A DNA stretch of 59,165 nt from an uncultured Clostridium sp. Lineage in GTDB: Bacteria; Bacillota; Clostridia; Clostridiales; Clostridiaceae. The notes beneath the pieces were generated by a model. That model ran no database searches, was not told the DNA's origin, and saw only the letters and a list, made by a program, of their open reading frames with translations. The position numbers and the translations under genes are program-made. This document shows positions 18,212 to 26,545 of the stretch, one piece after another. The DNA lies in contig URGW01000022.1 in the NCBI GenBank assembly GCA_900547475.1, positions 1 to 59,165 of the forward strand, written 5' to 3'. The stretch's first letter is position 1. Every line of letters begins with the position of its first letter.

Positions 18212-20050
18212 ATGATTGATTATAAAGAGGTTTTAAAAAAAATGCCTATGGCTATGATATATGGTAAATTTAGATTTTTAGAAAATGAAAATTTTAAGAT
18301 GGAAATTAAATATATTAATGATAAAATGCTTTTATTATTAAATTTAGCTTATGATGAAGTTATTTTTAAAGATTTTTTTGATGTTTTATCAGAATATAAA
18401 GAAGATATAAATTTTCTTAATATGGTACAAGCTCCTGATAATAAGAACTTAACTTATACTAAATATATTAAGCAATTAATGGATTTTATTAAAGTTACTA
18501 TACAAAAAGTAAATGATGAATATTTTATATTATATTTTGAATCCTGTATGGATAAGAGTTTTTTAGAAGGTATTCAGAAAAAAGATAGAATTTTCTTTAT
18601 TAAGAATGCAGAAAATAAATATGTTGATTGTAGTGAAAAATTTAAAATTCTTTCTGATTATATTGACAAGGATATTTATGGGAGAAATGATATTGAAATA
18701 TATGGTGAAGAGATTGGAGAGAAGTACTGGAAATCTTACCAAGACTTTATAAAGTCGGGAAAGCCCTATTGTAGAGAAATTTGTAAATTAAAAAATAATA
18801 TTTATTTACTTCATAAATATTCAATATATAGTAATAATGAAATAATTGGAGTTATAGGTATTTTTGAAAAAATGATTGGAAAGATGGAGAAAATAAATGA
18901 TGGTAATACATTAGCTTATATAACTAATAATATGACTGAATATGTAGTACTTAGAGATACTGAAGGAGTTTATTTAGATTGTAATAATAGCTTTTTAGAA
19001 TGGTTAAATATTGATAGAAAAGAAATTATAGGTAAAAAAATTACTACTATTTCCAAATTGGGTGATATAGCTAAAGATACTATCCTATCAGATTTAGAGG
19101 TTATTAACAATAGATCTAGAAAGATATATAATGAATATGTGAAAATTAATGGAAAAATAATGGAGCTTGAAATTGTTAAGGAGCCTTTTTTAGATAGTTA
19201 TGGTAACTTAGTAGGTGTTATTGATATAATAAGAGATATTTCTCATAAAAGCGAAGTTGAAAAATTAAGGTTGGAGTTTTTTGCAAATTTATCACATGAA
19301 TTAAGAACACCTTTAAACCTAATTTTTAGTTCTTTACAAACGATTGAGTTAATAGAAAAAGATTTATTAAAAAAGAATAATAGATTAAAAAACTATATTG
19401 ATATAATAAATCAAAACTCTAAACGTCTATTAAAGTTAGTTAATAATTTAATAGATTCTACTAAATTTGATTGTGGATATTATGAGTATAATCCTCAAAA
19501 TTATAATATAGTACACTTTATTGAAAATATAGCTATGTCTGTGGCTGAATTTGCTAAGCAAAATGATATTAATTTAATTTTTGATACAGATGTTGAGGAA
19601 AAAATAATGGCATTTGATTTAGAAAAGCTAGAGAGAACAATGCTTAACTTACTTTCTAATAGTATTAAGTATACTAATTCATCAGGTAAAATAGAGGTAT
19701 TATTAAAAGATTGTGGTGAAACTTTTAATATAACCGTAAAAGATAATGGAATTGGAATTCCAGATGATAAATTAAAAGTTATTTTTGAAAGGTTTAAGCA
19801 AGTAGAAGATAGGCTTAGAAAGAGAAGTGAGGGAAGCGGGATAGGATTATCTATTGTAAAAGATTTAATTAATATTCAAGGCGGTATAATAGATGTAAAA
19901 AGTGAATTTGGAGTTGGAAGTGAATTTACTGTAAAATTACCAGTTTCAATTTTAAGCAATGAAGATCATTTAAATAAATTAGATTATAATGAAGTATTTA
20001 ATGGAATGATAACAAGGATGAATATAGAGTTTTCAGATATTTATATTTAA
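18212..20050 (+). CDS. PAS-domain sensor histidine kinase, soluble
   Basis: 612 residues without a membrane segment. Two PAS-like regions (~130-220 and ~230-345, the second with YLDCNNSFLEWL) precede the dimerisation domain with phosphoacceptor His in FFANLSHELRTPLNLI (~360). Then come the ATPase boxes: N-box NLLSNSIKYTNSSG, G1 DNGIGIPDD, F-box FERFKQ and G2 GSGIGLSIVKDL. It should autophosphorylate in response to a cytoplasmic signal. No response regulator is adjacent, so it is an orphan kinase; clostridial orphan kinases often feed Spo0A, which is a guess here. The start chosen is ATG 18212 after GAGGGT. Its tail (EFSDIYI) resembles that of the remnant at 38863. Confidence 0.85.
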   Translation: MIDYKEVLKKMPMAMIYGKFRFLENENFKMEIKYINDKMLLLLNLAYDEVIFKDFFDVLSEYKEDINFLNMVQAPDNKNLTYTKYIKQLMDFIKVTIQKVNDEYFILYFESCMDKSFLEGIQKKDRIFFIKNAENKYVDCSEKFKILSDYIDKDIYGRNDIEIYGEEIGEKYWKSYQDFIKSGKPYCREICKLKNNIYLLHKYSIYSNNEIIGVIGIFEKMIGKMEKINDGNTLAYITNNMTEYVVLRDTEGVYLDCNNSFLEWLNIDRKEIIGKKITTISKLGDIAKDTILSDLEVINNRSRKIYNEYVKINGKIMELEIVKEPFLDSYGNLVGVIDIIRDISHKSEVEKLRLEFFANLSHELRTPLNLIFSSLQTIELIEKDLLKKNNRLKNYIDIINQNSKRLLKLVNNLIDSTKFDCGYYEYNPQNYNIVHFIENIAMSVAEFAKQNDINLIFDTDVEEKIMAFDLEKLERTMLNLLSNSIKYTNSSGKIEVLLKDCGETFNITVKDNGIGIPDDKLKVIFERFKQVEDRLRKRSEGSGIGLSIVKDLINIQGGIIDVKSEFGVGSEFTVKLPVSILSNEDHLNKLDYNEVFNGMITRMNIEFSDIYI

Positions 20051-20181
20051 ATATTGTATAAGAAGTGAAATATTATTTATAAATCTCTGTTTATTTTTTA
20101 TTATAGGATGAATTATATAATTAAAAAGTAGTATAATGTATTATTATGGAAATTTATAAAAATTGGAATATAGGGGCTGTT

Positions 20182-20844
20182 ATGAATAAACAATTTTCAG
20201 AATCATTAAGGGTTGGAGTTTTACTAGCATTAACAGGTGGATTTTTAGATGCATATACCTATTTATGTAGGGGAAAGGTATTTGCAAATGCTCAAACAGG
20301 AAATATGGTTATGTTAGGGATTAATTTTATAGAAGGTAATAAAAGTGATATTGTTAAATATATAGTTCCAATTATAGCTTTTGCAACTGGAGTTTTATTG
20401 GCTGAGATTATAAGACATAGATTATCAGACTATGAAAAGATACATTGGAGACAAGCTGTTTTAGCAATAGAAATAATTTTACTTATCATTGTGGCATTTA
20501 TATCATATGATTATATTGTAAATACTTTAATTTCATTAATTTGCGCAATGCAAGTAGAGAGTTTTAGAAAATTTCATGGAAATGCTTATGCTACTACTAT
20601 GTGTACAGGTAATTTAAGAAGTGGAACAGAAAAGTTAGTTGTTTTTATAAAAAATAAAGATAGAAAGCATTTAAAAGTAGCTTTGCAATATTATTTTATA
20701 ATATTTGTATTTTGTTTTGGTGCTTTTATAGGTTCAATTTTTTCATTAAATATAGGAAAAAAGGCTATATTAATTTCATGTATTCCATTGGTGTTAGCAC
20801 TAGTTATAATGGGATATAGGAAGGAAGAAGATATAAGTTTATAA
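20182..20844 (+). CDS. YoaK/DUF1275 family membrane protein
   Basis: 220 residues with about six membrane helices. The segments LTGGFLDAYTYLCRGKVFANAQTG and, later, FRKFHGNAYATTMCTGNLR are the two related halves typical of DUF1275 proteins. Function in the family is unknown; transport is often suggested. ATG 20182 sits five bases after AGGGG and is preferred over the upstream frame opening at 20146, which lacks a ribosome site. Confidence 0.78.
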   Translation: MNKQFSESLRVGVLLALTGGFLDAYTYLCRGKVFANAQTGNMVMLGINFIEGNKSDIVKYIVPIIAFATGVLLAEIIRHRLSDYEKIHWRQAVLAIEIILLIIVAFISYDYIVNTLISLICAMQVESFRKFHGNAYATTMCTGNLRSGTEKLVVFIKNKDRKHLKVALQYYFIIFVFCFGAFIGSIFSLNIGKKAILISCIPLVLALVIMGYRKEEDISL

Positions 20845-20971
20845 TATATATGTAAAGTGTTAATAACCAAGAAAATATAAAAATAATAAGTTTAAACTTT
20901 TTAGGTTATTATATATAAAAGGAGTAACAGTTTATATTTTAGAATAATATTAATATATAAATAAAGATTAT

Positions 20972-21018
20972 AAAGTAGTACTTAAGCTAAGAATAGTTAG
21001 AGTACTACTTTTATACTT
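20972..21018 (+). terminator. Terminator after the DUF1275 gene
   Basis: An 11-bp perfect stem, AAAGTAGTACT with AGTACTACTTT, and an 18-nt loop, then TATACTTTT. It is ~130 bp past the stop; nothing else is evident in this gap. Confidence 0.7.
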
Positions 21019-21112
21019 TTAAAACACAAAACTTACATAAAGGGCGACTAAATTTTATATTATTTGGAAATAATGATAAAAGCGTGAAAGGTAGGAATGG
21101 AGGTCGTGATTA

Positions 21113-22336
21113 ATGAAGCAAAAGCATGAGAGATGTGAGAAGTGCGGTAAAGATGCTGTATTTTTTGATATTAATATGCAATTATGGTTGTGTGAAGAGT
21201 GTGTTAATAAAGGATATAAGGATTTAAATATAGATGAATTTATAAAAAAAAGTGATGAAGATAAATATAATGAAGAACTTAATAATATATTAATAGCTAT
21301 GGAAAGGTTATGTAATTCTGTAAAAGAGGAAAATAATAAAAGAATTGAAAAACAATTTAAAAATACACCATATTCTAAGGATTTAAATGAATTATTGTCT
21401 GCTATGACAAGAGAAAGATTAGTTAAGATTGCTGAAGCTTTAGGTATTAATAAAGTTTATAAATATAAAAAGCAAGAATTAAAAGAAGTTTTATTATCAT
21501 CTTATGAAAAGCTTATATTAGAGAAATTTAAGCTTTTAGATGAGGGGGCATTTAAGGCTTTAAGAAAATATTATAAAAATGATGGTGAAAGAAACTTAGA
21601 TAATATTCCTAATGATGAGGAGATTTATATAGATTATTTTGTTGAGCTTGGAGCAATATTTCCTGTTGAAAATAAAGAAGGTAATAAGATCTTCTTAATG
21701 CCGCTAGCAACTCAAGAAATTATTAAATTGTTAGAAGATTTTCAAGTTAGGCGTAAAATTAAAAATAATACTAAGATAATAAATTTATATAGAGGAATGA
21801 TTAGAGCATATGGTTTGTTAGAAGTATATCAAATTGTTGAATTTGCAAAGGAATATTTAGTTGAAGAATATGATAATCAGTACTTAGTTAATATATTAAG
21901 AGAAAGTTCTAAATATAGTGATGAATATATTGTTGAAGGTGTTTTTATATTTAACTCTAATATAGATAATTATGTTAGTCTTTATAATGAAATTAATAGA
22001 AAAATGAAAAATAGAGATTATAGAAAGTTTTCTCAAAGTGAACTATTATCATTATCTAAGAGTAATTGGGAAATTAATAATAGTTATGCTAAGGATTTTA
22101 AAAGAAGATTCCTAAAGTATTTTATTATGTCAGAAGAAGAAATAGATGACTTCTTAAAGTTTTTATATTATATAGTACAAGAAAAGAGTTTAGATGAAAT
22201 TTTAAGTGAAATAAGAGGTATGATTCAAGAGGAAGAAGCTAAGGAATTAGGAGTAGATATAATTGAAAAATATGTTGTTAATTTGCCTATTTGGACTAAT
22301 AAAGGAAGATGTATAAAGGAGTTAAAAAATGGGTAA
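21113..22336 (+). CDS. Zinc-ribbon protein of unknown function
   Basis: 407 residues; I do not recognise a named family. The N-terminus has two CxxC knuckles (CEKC at 8-11, CEEC at 27-30) that could bind one zinc. A small helical module near 85-125 (MTRERLVKIAEALGINKVYKYKKQEL) resembles SAP/Rho-N type nucleic-acid-binding helices. The rest is charged and helical with no signal peptide, so the protein is probably cytoplasmic. GGAGGT lies upstream of the ATG. The last codons and the stop fall inside the palindrome at 22324. A nucleic-acid-related role is a guess. Confidence 0.6.
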   Translation: MKQKHERCEKCGKDAVFFDINMQLWLCEECVNKGYKDLNIDEFIKKSDEDKYNEELNNILIAMERLCNSVKEENNKRIEKQFKNTPYSKDLNELLSAMTRERLVKIAEALGINKVYKYKKQELKEVLLSSYEKLILEKFKLLDEGAFKALRKYYKNDGERNLDNIPNDEEIYIDYFVELGAIFPVENKEGNKIFLMPLATQEIIKLLEDFQVRRKIKNNTKIINLYRGMIRAYGLLEVYQIVEFAKEYLVEEYDNQYLVNILRESSKYSDEYIVEGVFIFNSNIDNYVSLYNEINRKMKNRDYRKFSQSELLSLSKSNWEINNSYAKDFKRRFLKYFIMSEEEIDDFLKFLYYIVQEKSLDEILSEIRGMIQEEEAKELGVDIIEKYVVNLPIWTNKGRCIKELKNG

Positions 22337-22390
22337 ACCTCCGGGGATAATCCATATATTGGATTATCCCCGGAGGTTCACCCATTTTTT
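22324..22390. repeat. Dispersed palindromic hairpin, copy 4 (loop type B), shared by convergent gene ends
   Basis: Arms of 30 bp (22324-22353 and 22361-22390) with one mismatch enclose the loop ATATATT. The core is AACCTCCGGGGATAATCC. A6 on the left and T6 on the right give U-tracts for both strands. The left arm holds the plus-strand stop codon (22334-22336), and the right arm reaches the minus-strand stop (22389-22391). Confidence 0.92.
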
Positions 22391-23456
22391 ACAAATCTAA
22401 AGCCATATCACCTTGTTTAATCCATTCTTTCTTACGCATAAATTCAGAAATTATGAATGTAAGAAGAGCTGGTAGTACAAAGTGCATTATGATTATTTGT
22501 AATATAACTATTTTTGATGATGTTGTTTCTGTCATTGTTTGATAAGCCATAATTTGTCCAACAAATCCTGCAGATCCCATACCTGATCCAGTTGCATTAT
22601 TAGTCATTTTTAAGAAGGTTGAAGAAATAGGACCTAATATTGCACTAGATATAATTGCAGGTAGCCATATTACAGGTTTTTTAATTATATTAGGTATTTG
22701 AAGCATTGATGTACCAACACCTTGTGCAAGAAGACCACCAAATTTATTTTCTCTATAGCTTGCAACAGCAAAACCAACCATTTGACAGCAGCATCCCACA
22801 ACAGCAGCTCCAGCAGTTATTCCATCAAGATTTAATATAACTCCAATGGCAGCAGAACTAATAGGTAGTGTTAATAATATACCCATAATTACTGAAACTA
22901 AAATACCCATAATAAAGGGTTGTTGTTCCATAGCAAACATTATTATTGTTCCTAGCCAAGTCATAAACTCTGAAATTGCAGGGCCTATAAGTAATCCAAT
23001 AGTAGAACCAATACCAATACTAACAAGTGGAGTAACTATTATATCTACTTTGGTTTTACCAGAAATAAGATGTCCAACTTCAATTCCTACTAATGCAGCA
23101 ATAAAAGCTCCTAAGGGCTCACCAGGACCAGCAAGTGTAATAACTCCAGTATCACTCATGATATTACCAGCCAATATTTTGGTTGCAAATCCACCAATCA
23201 TACCAGATACTGCTGCAGAAATTACTATAAGTGGAGTTTCTTTAAATTTATAAGCAACTCCAACACCTATTCCAGCACAAGTAGTTGCAGATGCAAGTTT
23301 ACCTATAAGAAAGATAGTAGTACCTAGATTTCCATCTATAAAATTACCTATTTGTTGTAATATAGTACCTATTATTAGTGTGGAAAATAGACCTAAAGCC
23401 ATACCACTTAACCCATCAATAAATACATGATTTAAGTAGTCTTTAAATTTTTTCAT
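22389..23456 (-). CDS. PfoR-like PTS EIIC_2 family membrane protein
   Basis: 355 residues, about ten hydrophobic helices with many glycines, matching the EIIC_2 family that includes the C. perfringens PfoR/PfoS protein (linked to perfringolysin O regulation). No phosphorylation domain is attached and no EIIA/EIIB gene is adjacent, so sugar phosphotransfer is doubtful. A Cys run (GCCCQM) lies near residue 218. The start follows AAAGGGGGAC. The stop overlaps the copy-4 palindrome. Substrate or regulatory role is unknown. Confidence 0.75.
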   Translation of the reverse strand: MKKFKDYLNHVFIDGLSGMALGLFSTLIIGTILQQIGNFIDGNLGTTIFLIGKLASATTCAGIGVGVAYKFKETPLIVISAAVSGMIGGFATKILAGNIMSDTGVITLAGPGEPLGAFIAALVGIEVGHLISGKTKVDIIVTPLVSIGIGSTIGLLIGPAISEFMTWLGTIIMFAMEQQPFIMGILVSVIMGILLTLPISSAAIGVILNLDGITAGAAVVGCCCQMVGFAVASYRENKFGGLLAQGVGTSMLQIPNIIKKPVIWLPAIISSAILGPISSTFLKMTNNATGSGMGSAGFVGQIMAYQTMTETTSSKIVILQIIIMHFVLPALLTFIISEFMRKKEWIKQGDMALDL

Positions 23457-23648
23457 ATTTAATACGTCCCCCTTTTATTTAACAAGTGTATATACATATG
23501 TAATAACAAAATGATTTTAGCATAACTTAAAGGTATGGGTCAATTTATTTTACAGTTTCTAATGATTATGTTAATTAGTAGTATTGAAAAAAATAAATAA
23601 TCAAGATATAATATTAAAGAAATTTATAAATCTAGTAGGATTACTAGG

Positions 23649-23685
23649 AGAGGTTCGTATGACCATCCCTCTATAAAAAACTAGG
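23649..23685 (+). promoter_or_regulatory. preQ1-I riboswitch aptamer
   Basis: The aptamer has the P1 strand AGAGGTTC, the partner CCCTCTATAAAAAACTAGG and a short variable loop (GTATGACCAT). These are the hallmark bases of the class I preQ1 aptamer of the B. subtilis queuosine operon, including the A-rich tail that forms the H-type pseudoknot. It senses 7-aminomethyl-7-deazaguanine, a queuosine precursor. A terminator follows at 23745 and a radical SAM gene at 23831. Confidence 0.9.
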
Positions 23686-23744
23686 CTTAGTTATAAAATA
23701 AATATGTTATTTTATAACTTAATAAGAATATGTTTTGTTTATAG

Positions 23745-23780
23745 GACCTCTAAGTCATAACTTAGGGGTCTGTTTGTTTT
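23745..23780 (+). terminator. Attenuator terminator of the preQ1 riboswitch leader
   Basis: GACCTCTAAG (23745-23754) pairs with CTTAGGGGTC (23761-23770), then TGTTTGTTTT. A second hairpin (TTATAAAATAA with TTATTTTATAA, ~23690-23719) lies between aptamer and terminator. How ligand binding switches between them is inferred. Confidence 0.8.
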
Positions 23781-23830
23781 GGAAGGCAGAAGAAGCCTCT
23801 CTTACTATTACTAAATAGGAGGAGTGGAAA

Positions 23831-24520
23831 ATGGATAGATATAATAAAATTACAAATAAAAATAATAGAGAAATTGTTTTATTAAGGTCATTTCCGTGTA
23901 TTTGGGGAAAATGTAGTTTTTGTGATTACATTGATGATAATGGAAGAGATGAAGATGAGTTAAATAACTTAAACAAAGAAGTTTTAGATAACATAACTGG
24001 TGAATTTGGAGTACTTGAAGTTATTAATTCAGGTAGTTGCTTTGAAATACCTAAAGAAACTATGAATTATATAAAAAAAATAGTAGATGAAAAAAAGATT
24101 AAATTATTATTTTTTGAAAGTCACTGGTGTTATAGAAATAGATTAGATGAAATTAAAAATTTCTTTAATGTACCTATAGTATTTAAAATTGGTGTTGAAA
24201 CTTTTGACTACGATTTTAGAAATAATTTTCTTAATAAAAATGCTAAGTTTAAAGATCCTAAAGAGGTTGCTGAAAAGTTCCAATCTGTATGTTTAATGGT
24301 AGGAATAAAGGGACAAACTAAGGAAATGATTAGAAAAGACGTAGAAATACTTTTAGAAAATTTTAAGTATGGAACAATTAATGTTTTTGTTAATAATACT
24401 ACATCTATAAAAAGAGATGAAGAATTAGTTCAATGGTTTAGAAAAGAATATAGATATTTAGATGAGCATCCAACAATTGAGGTGTTATATCATAATACTG
24501 ATTTTGGTGTAGGAGATTAA
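23831..24520 (+). CDS. Small radical SAM protein, probable queuine/queuosine salvage lyase (QueL-like)
   Basis: 229 residues. A cysteine motif CIWGKCSFC (C-x4-C-x2-C, ~21-29) marks the radical SAM iron-sulfur site; the spacing and the DYIDDNGRDE that follows resemble the archaeosine-synthase RaSEA-type branch (COG1244) rather than the classic CxxxCxxC. VINSGSCFE and KIGVETFDYDFRNNFL are the expected strands of the partial barrel. A preQ1-I riboswitch leads directly into the gene, so the product should act in preQ1 or queuine metabolism. QueL, which converts queuine to preQ1 in clostridia, is the best fit by context and fold, but I could not compare sequences. The start follows AGGAGGAG. Confidence 0.65.
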   Translation: MDRYNKITNKNNREIVLLRSFPCIWGKCSFCDYIDDNGRDEDELNNLNKEVLDNITGEFGVLEVINSGSCFEIPKETMNYIKKIVDEKKIKLLFFESHWCYRNRLDEIKNFFNVPIVFKIGVETFDYDFRNNFLNKNAKFKDPKEVAEKFQSVCLMVGIKGQTKEMIRKDVEILLENFKYGTINVFVNNTTSIKRDEELVQWFRKEYRYLDEHPTIEVLYHNTDFGVGD

Positions 24521-24540
24521 TATTCCATATAATGTATCTG

Positions 24541-24579
24541 CCTCCGGGGTAAATCCAAGTATTGGATTTACCCCGGAGG
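24541..24579. repeat. Dispersed palindromic hairpin, copy 5 (loop type B)
   Basis: Perfect 16-bp arms CCTCCGGGGTAAATCC (24541-24556) and 24564-24579 around the loop AAGTATT, followed by TATATTTTT. It lies 21 bp after the radical SAM stop and probably terminates it. Confidence 0.92.
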
Positions 24580-24650
24580 TATATTTTTAGAATAAAAAAC
24601 AGTATTCATATGTAGAATTATAATAAGAGTGATATATTTGGAGGAAGTAT

Positions 24651-25262
24651 ATGTCATCAGACATTCAGGAAGTGAGCAATTTAAAAGAAATTTTATGTAG
24701 GAAAAAAGTTGCTGAAATAAGGAAGAAATATTATAAGGCTGAAAAAAGAGTTTGTAAAAAAGTATTAAAAAATAACGATGGTGAGTATGAATTTCTAATT
24801 AAAAGTAGTTTTGTGGAGTTTAGAAAGAGATATTTTAGTAATCTTTATAATCTTATTAATGGTATAGTGAATAACTCAATTGGAAGTATAGAAGGAGAAA
24901 TGAGAGCTTATATTTCAGAGAAGGAAAGAAGCAGAACATTTGAGGTTATATCTTTAATAAGAAGTATTTTAGATAGAAATGATATAATATGGGCATTGCA
25001 CAAGGAGTATTTAGAGTTGAGAAAAGATTGTGCATGTCCAGAGGCTATTACAATTGTTATTGGACAACAATATCAAAATATAGCATTAAATATTTTTAAT
25101 ATGTTAGGAACTATAGAAAATGGACATATTTTTGTAGTTAATAATGTAAGAATTAGGATAGCTTTTAATTTTACTCTTGAAAATAAAATATGCAATTTAA
25201 CAAATAATAATATAAGGTACTGTATATTAGAAAATGAAGCATTACCAATACTAACTCCATAA
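24651..25262 (+). CDS. Hypothetical protein, 203 residues
   Basis: I do not recognise a family. The first ~110 residues are rich in Lys/Arg/Glu and helical (KKVAEIRKKYYKAEKRVCKK); the second half is more hydrophobic with strands (AITIVIGQQYQ, HIFVVNNVRIRIAFNF). It has no signal peptide or clear membrane helix. The ATG is preceded by TTTGGAGGA at good spacing, and codon use matches the neighbours, so it is probably expressed. It stands alone between a palindrome and a hairpin at 25268. Confidence 0.6.
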   Translation: MSSDIQEVSNLKEILCRKKVAEIRKKYYKAEKRVCKKVLKNNDGEYEFLIKSSFVEFRKRYFSNLYNLINGIVNNSIGSIEGEMRAYISEKERSRTFEVISLIRSILDRNDIIWALHKEYLELRKDCACPEAITIVIGQQYQNIALNIFNMLGTIENGHIFVVNNVRIRIAFNFTLENKICNLTNNNIRYCILENEALPILTP

Positions 25263-25267
25263 AAAGA

Positions 25268-25308
25268 TTACCTCTAGTTTTGAAAAAATACATATAAACT
25301 AGAGGTAA
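25268..25308. terminator. Hairpin after the 203-residue protein
   Basis: A perfect 13-bp stem, TTACCTCTAGTTT with AAACTAGAGGTAA, and a 15-nt loop. No strong T-tract follows, so it is a weak terminator. The CCTC core recalls the dispersed palindromes, but loop and stem differ. Confidence 0.5.
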
Positions 25309-25407
25309 ATTAAAAGATAGTATTAGATTTGAAGATAGTTTTTTCAAAGTTAATAAAAAAAAGTCAGAAAATTATAAAAAATATATGGAAAAATAAAAAT
25401 AATATGA

Positions 25408-25443
25408 TATAATAAATACATAACTAGAAAACGTATACAAATA
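25408..25443 (+). promoter_or_regulatory. Extended -10 promoter with downstream cre-like site
   Basis: TGATATAAT (-10 hexamer 25408-25413) is an extended -10 element; the -35 is weak (ATGGAA). TAGAAAACGTATACA at 25429-25443 matches the cre consensus with one mismatch and lies near or just after the expected transcription start, a place where CcpA usually represses. Confidence 0.5.
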
Positions 25444-25462
25444 TAAAGTGGGAGGATTTAAT

Positions 25463-25582
25463 ATGGTTGATGAATCAAAAGTTGTAGAAATGAATGAGGA
25501 AATAAAAGGGGAAAAAGATGAAGTAAAATCATCTGAAAAAGAAGCTATACTTAAAGAGTATGAAGATACATTAGGGTATTAA
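25463..25582 (+). CDS. Small charged protein, 39 residues
   Basis: A short frame with a strong ribosome site (GGGAGG, nine bases before the ATG) and its own promoter. The peptide has 13 acidic residues and 6 lysines, no cysteine and no hydrophobic segment; it is probably one amphipathic helix or disordered. No family is recognised. The transcript would run ~100 nt past the stop to the terminator at 25682, so a function in the RNA is also possible. Confidence 0.5.
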   Translation: MVDESKVVEMNEEIKGEKDEVKSSEKEAILKEYEDTLGY

Positions 25583-25681
25583 GAGAATTTAAATTATAAG
25601 CTTATAGGGGCTGATGGGTAAGGTTCCTTATAGTTTATTTATGGTACAGGGTAAATCAATTATGGTATAAAAGGGTATTAA

Positions 25682-25727
25682 ATAAGGTGTTAGATAGGAC
25701 AAGCTATTTAACATCTTATTTTTTTAT
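25682..25727 (+). terminator. Terminator after the 39-residue gene
   Basis: ATAAGGTGTTAGATAG (25682-25697) pairs with CTATTTAACATCTTAT (25704-25719) with two G-U pairs, then T6. Confidence 0.85.
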
Positions 25728-25827
25728 TGAAATAAATAGTATTATTCCGTAAAATACCAATTAGAGACCTTCAATTAAGTTATAGTTTATAAAAGTATTT
25801 ATATATTTACTTTAGGAGGAGTTAAAA

Positions 25828-26004
25828 ATGAAAATTAAAACAGAGGTAAGTATTAATAAGGTAAAAAAGGATGCTGAGGATTTATTTAGAGGAGGATTTT
25901 TTTGTTCTGAGGCAGTAATTAGTAGCATTAGAAGTAATTTTGAATTAGACATACCTGAAATTGTTATTGCAATGGCATCTGGATTTCCGGTTGGAATAGT
26001 TTAA
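25828..26004 (+). pseudogene. C_GCAxxG_C_C family redox protein, truncated
   Basis: The frame starts well: AGGAGGAGTT, then an ATG and 58 residues with DAEDLFRGGFFCSEAVISSI and MASGFPVGI. These match the first ~60 residues of the C_GCAxxG_C_C family, including the first conserved Cys. The frame stops at 26002, just where the GCAxxG and later Cys residues should follow. No continuation is found before the next gene at 26045, so a deletion removed the 3' half. Full-length members are ~130-150 residues and thought to be redox-active metal proteins. Confidence 0.75.
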
Positions 26005-26044
26005 TTTAAAAAATATTGATAAATGATTTTATGGAGAAGAAATT

Positions 26045-26428
26045 ATGAAGATAAATAAAATACATCATGTAGCAGTGATTTGCTCAAATTATCAAGTATC
26101 AAAAAAGTTTTATACTGAAATATTAGGTCTTAAGGTTATTAGAGAAGTATATAGAGAAGAAAGGGAATCTTACAAATTAGATTTGGAGCTTGGTGATAGC
26201 CAAATAGAATTATTTTCTTTTAAAAATGCTCCAGAGAGAGTAAGTTATCCTGAAGCAAGGGGACTTAGACATCTTGCTTTCGAGGTTGATGATATTGAAG
26301 AAGCTGTAAGATATTTAGAAAGTAATGGAGTGAAATGTGAGCCTATAAGAATAGATGAGTTTACATTAAGAAAATTCACTTTTTTTGAAGATCCAGATAA
26401 ATTACCACTTGAATTATATGAAAAATAG
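26045..26428 (+). CDS. VOC family (glyoxalase I-like) metalloprotein, YaeR/SMU1112c type
   Basis: 127 residues forming two beta-alpha-beta-beta-beta halves. Likely metal ligands follow the glyoxalase I pattern: His in KIHHVAVICSN, Glu in DSQIELFSF, His in GLRHLAFEV and Glu in LPLELYEK. The length is typical of the group. Members isomerise or cleave small carbonyl adducts; methylglyoxal/thiol chemistry is only one option. The ribosome site is GGAGAAG. It lies just after the truncated gene, perhaps on the same transcript. Confidence 0.82.
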   Translation: MKINKIHHVAVICSNYQVSKKFYTEILGLKVIREVYREERESYKLDLELGDSQIELFSFKNAPERVSYPEARGLRHLAFEVDDIEEAVRYLESNGVKCEPIRIDEFTLRKFTFFEDPDKLPLELYEK

Positions 26429-26545
26429 AATGTTATATTATTAGGAAAAGGAAGCAACAGTATTTTTACTATGAAATTAAGGTAAAATTAAAATTTATGT
26501 TATACTATGCATATACTAAAATTCGTAGCAAATAAGGAGAACAAT

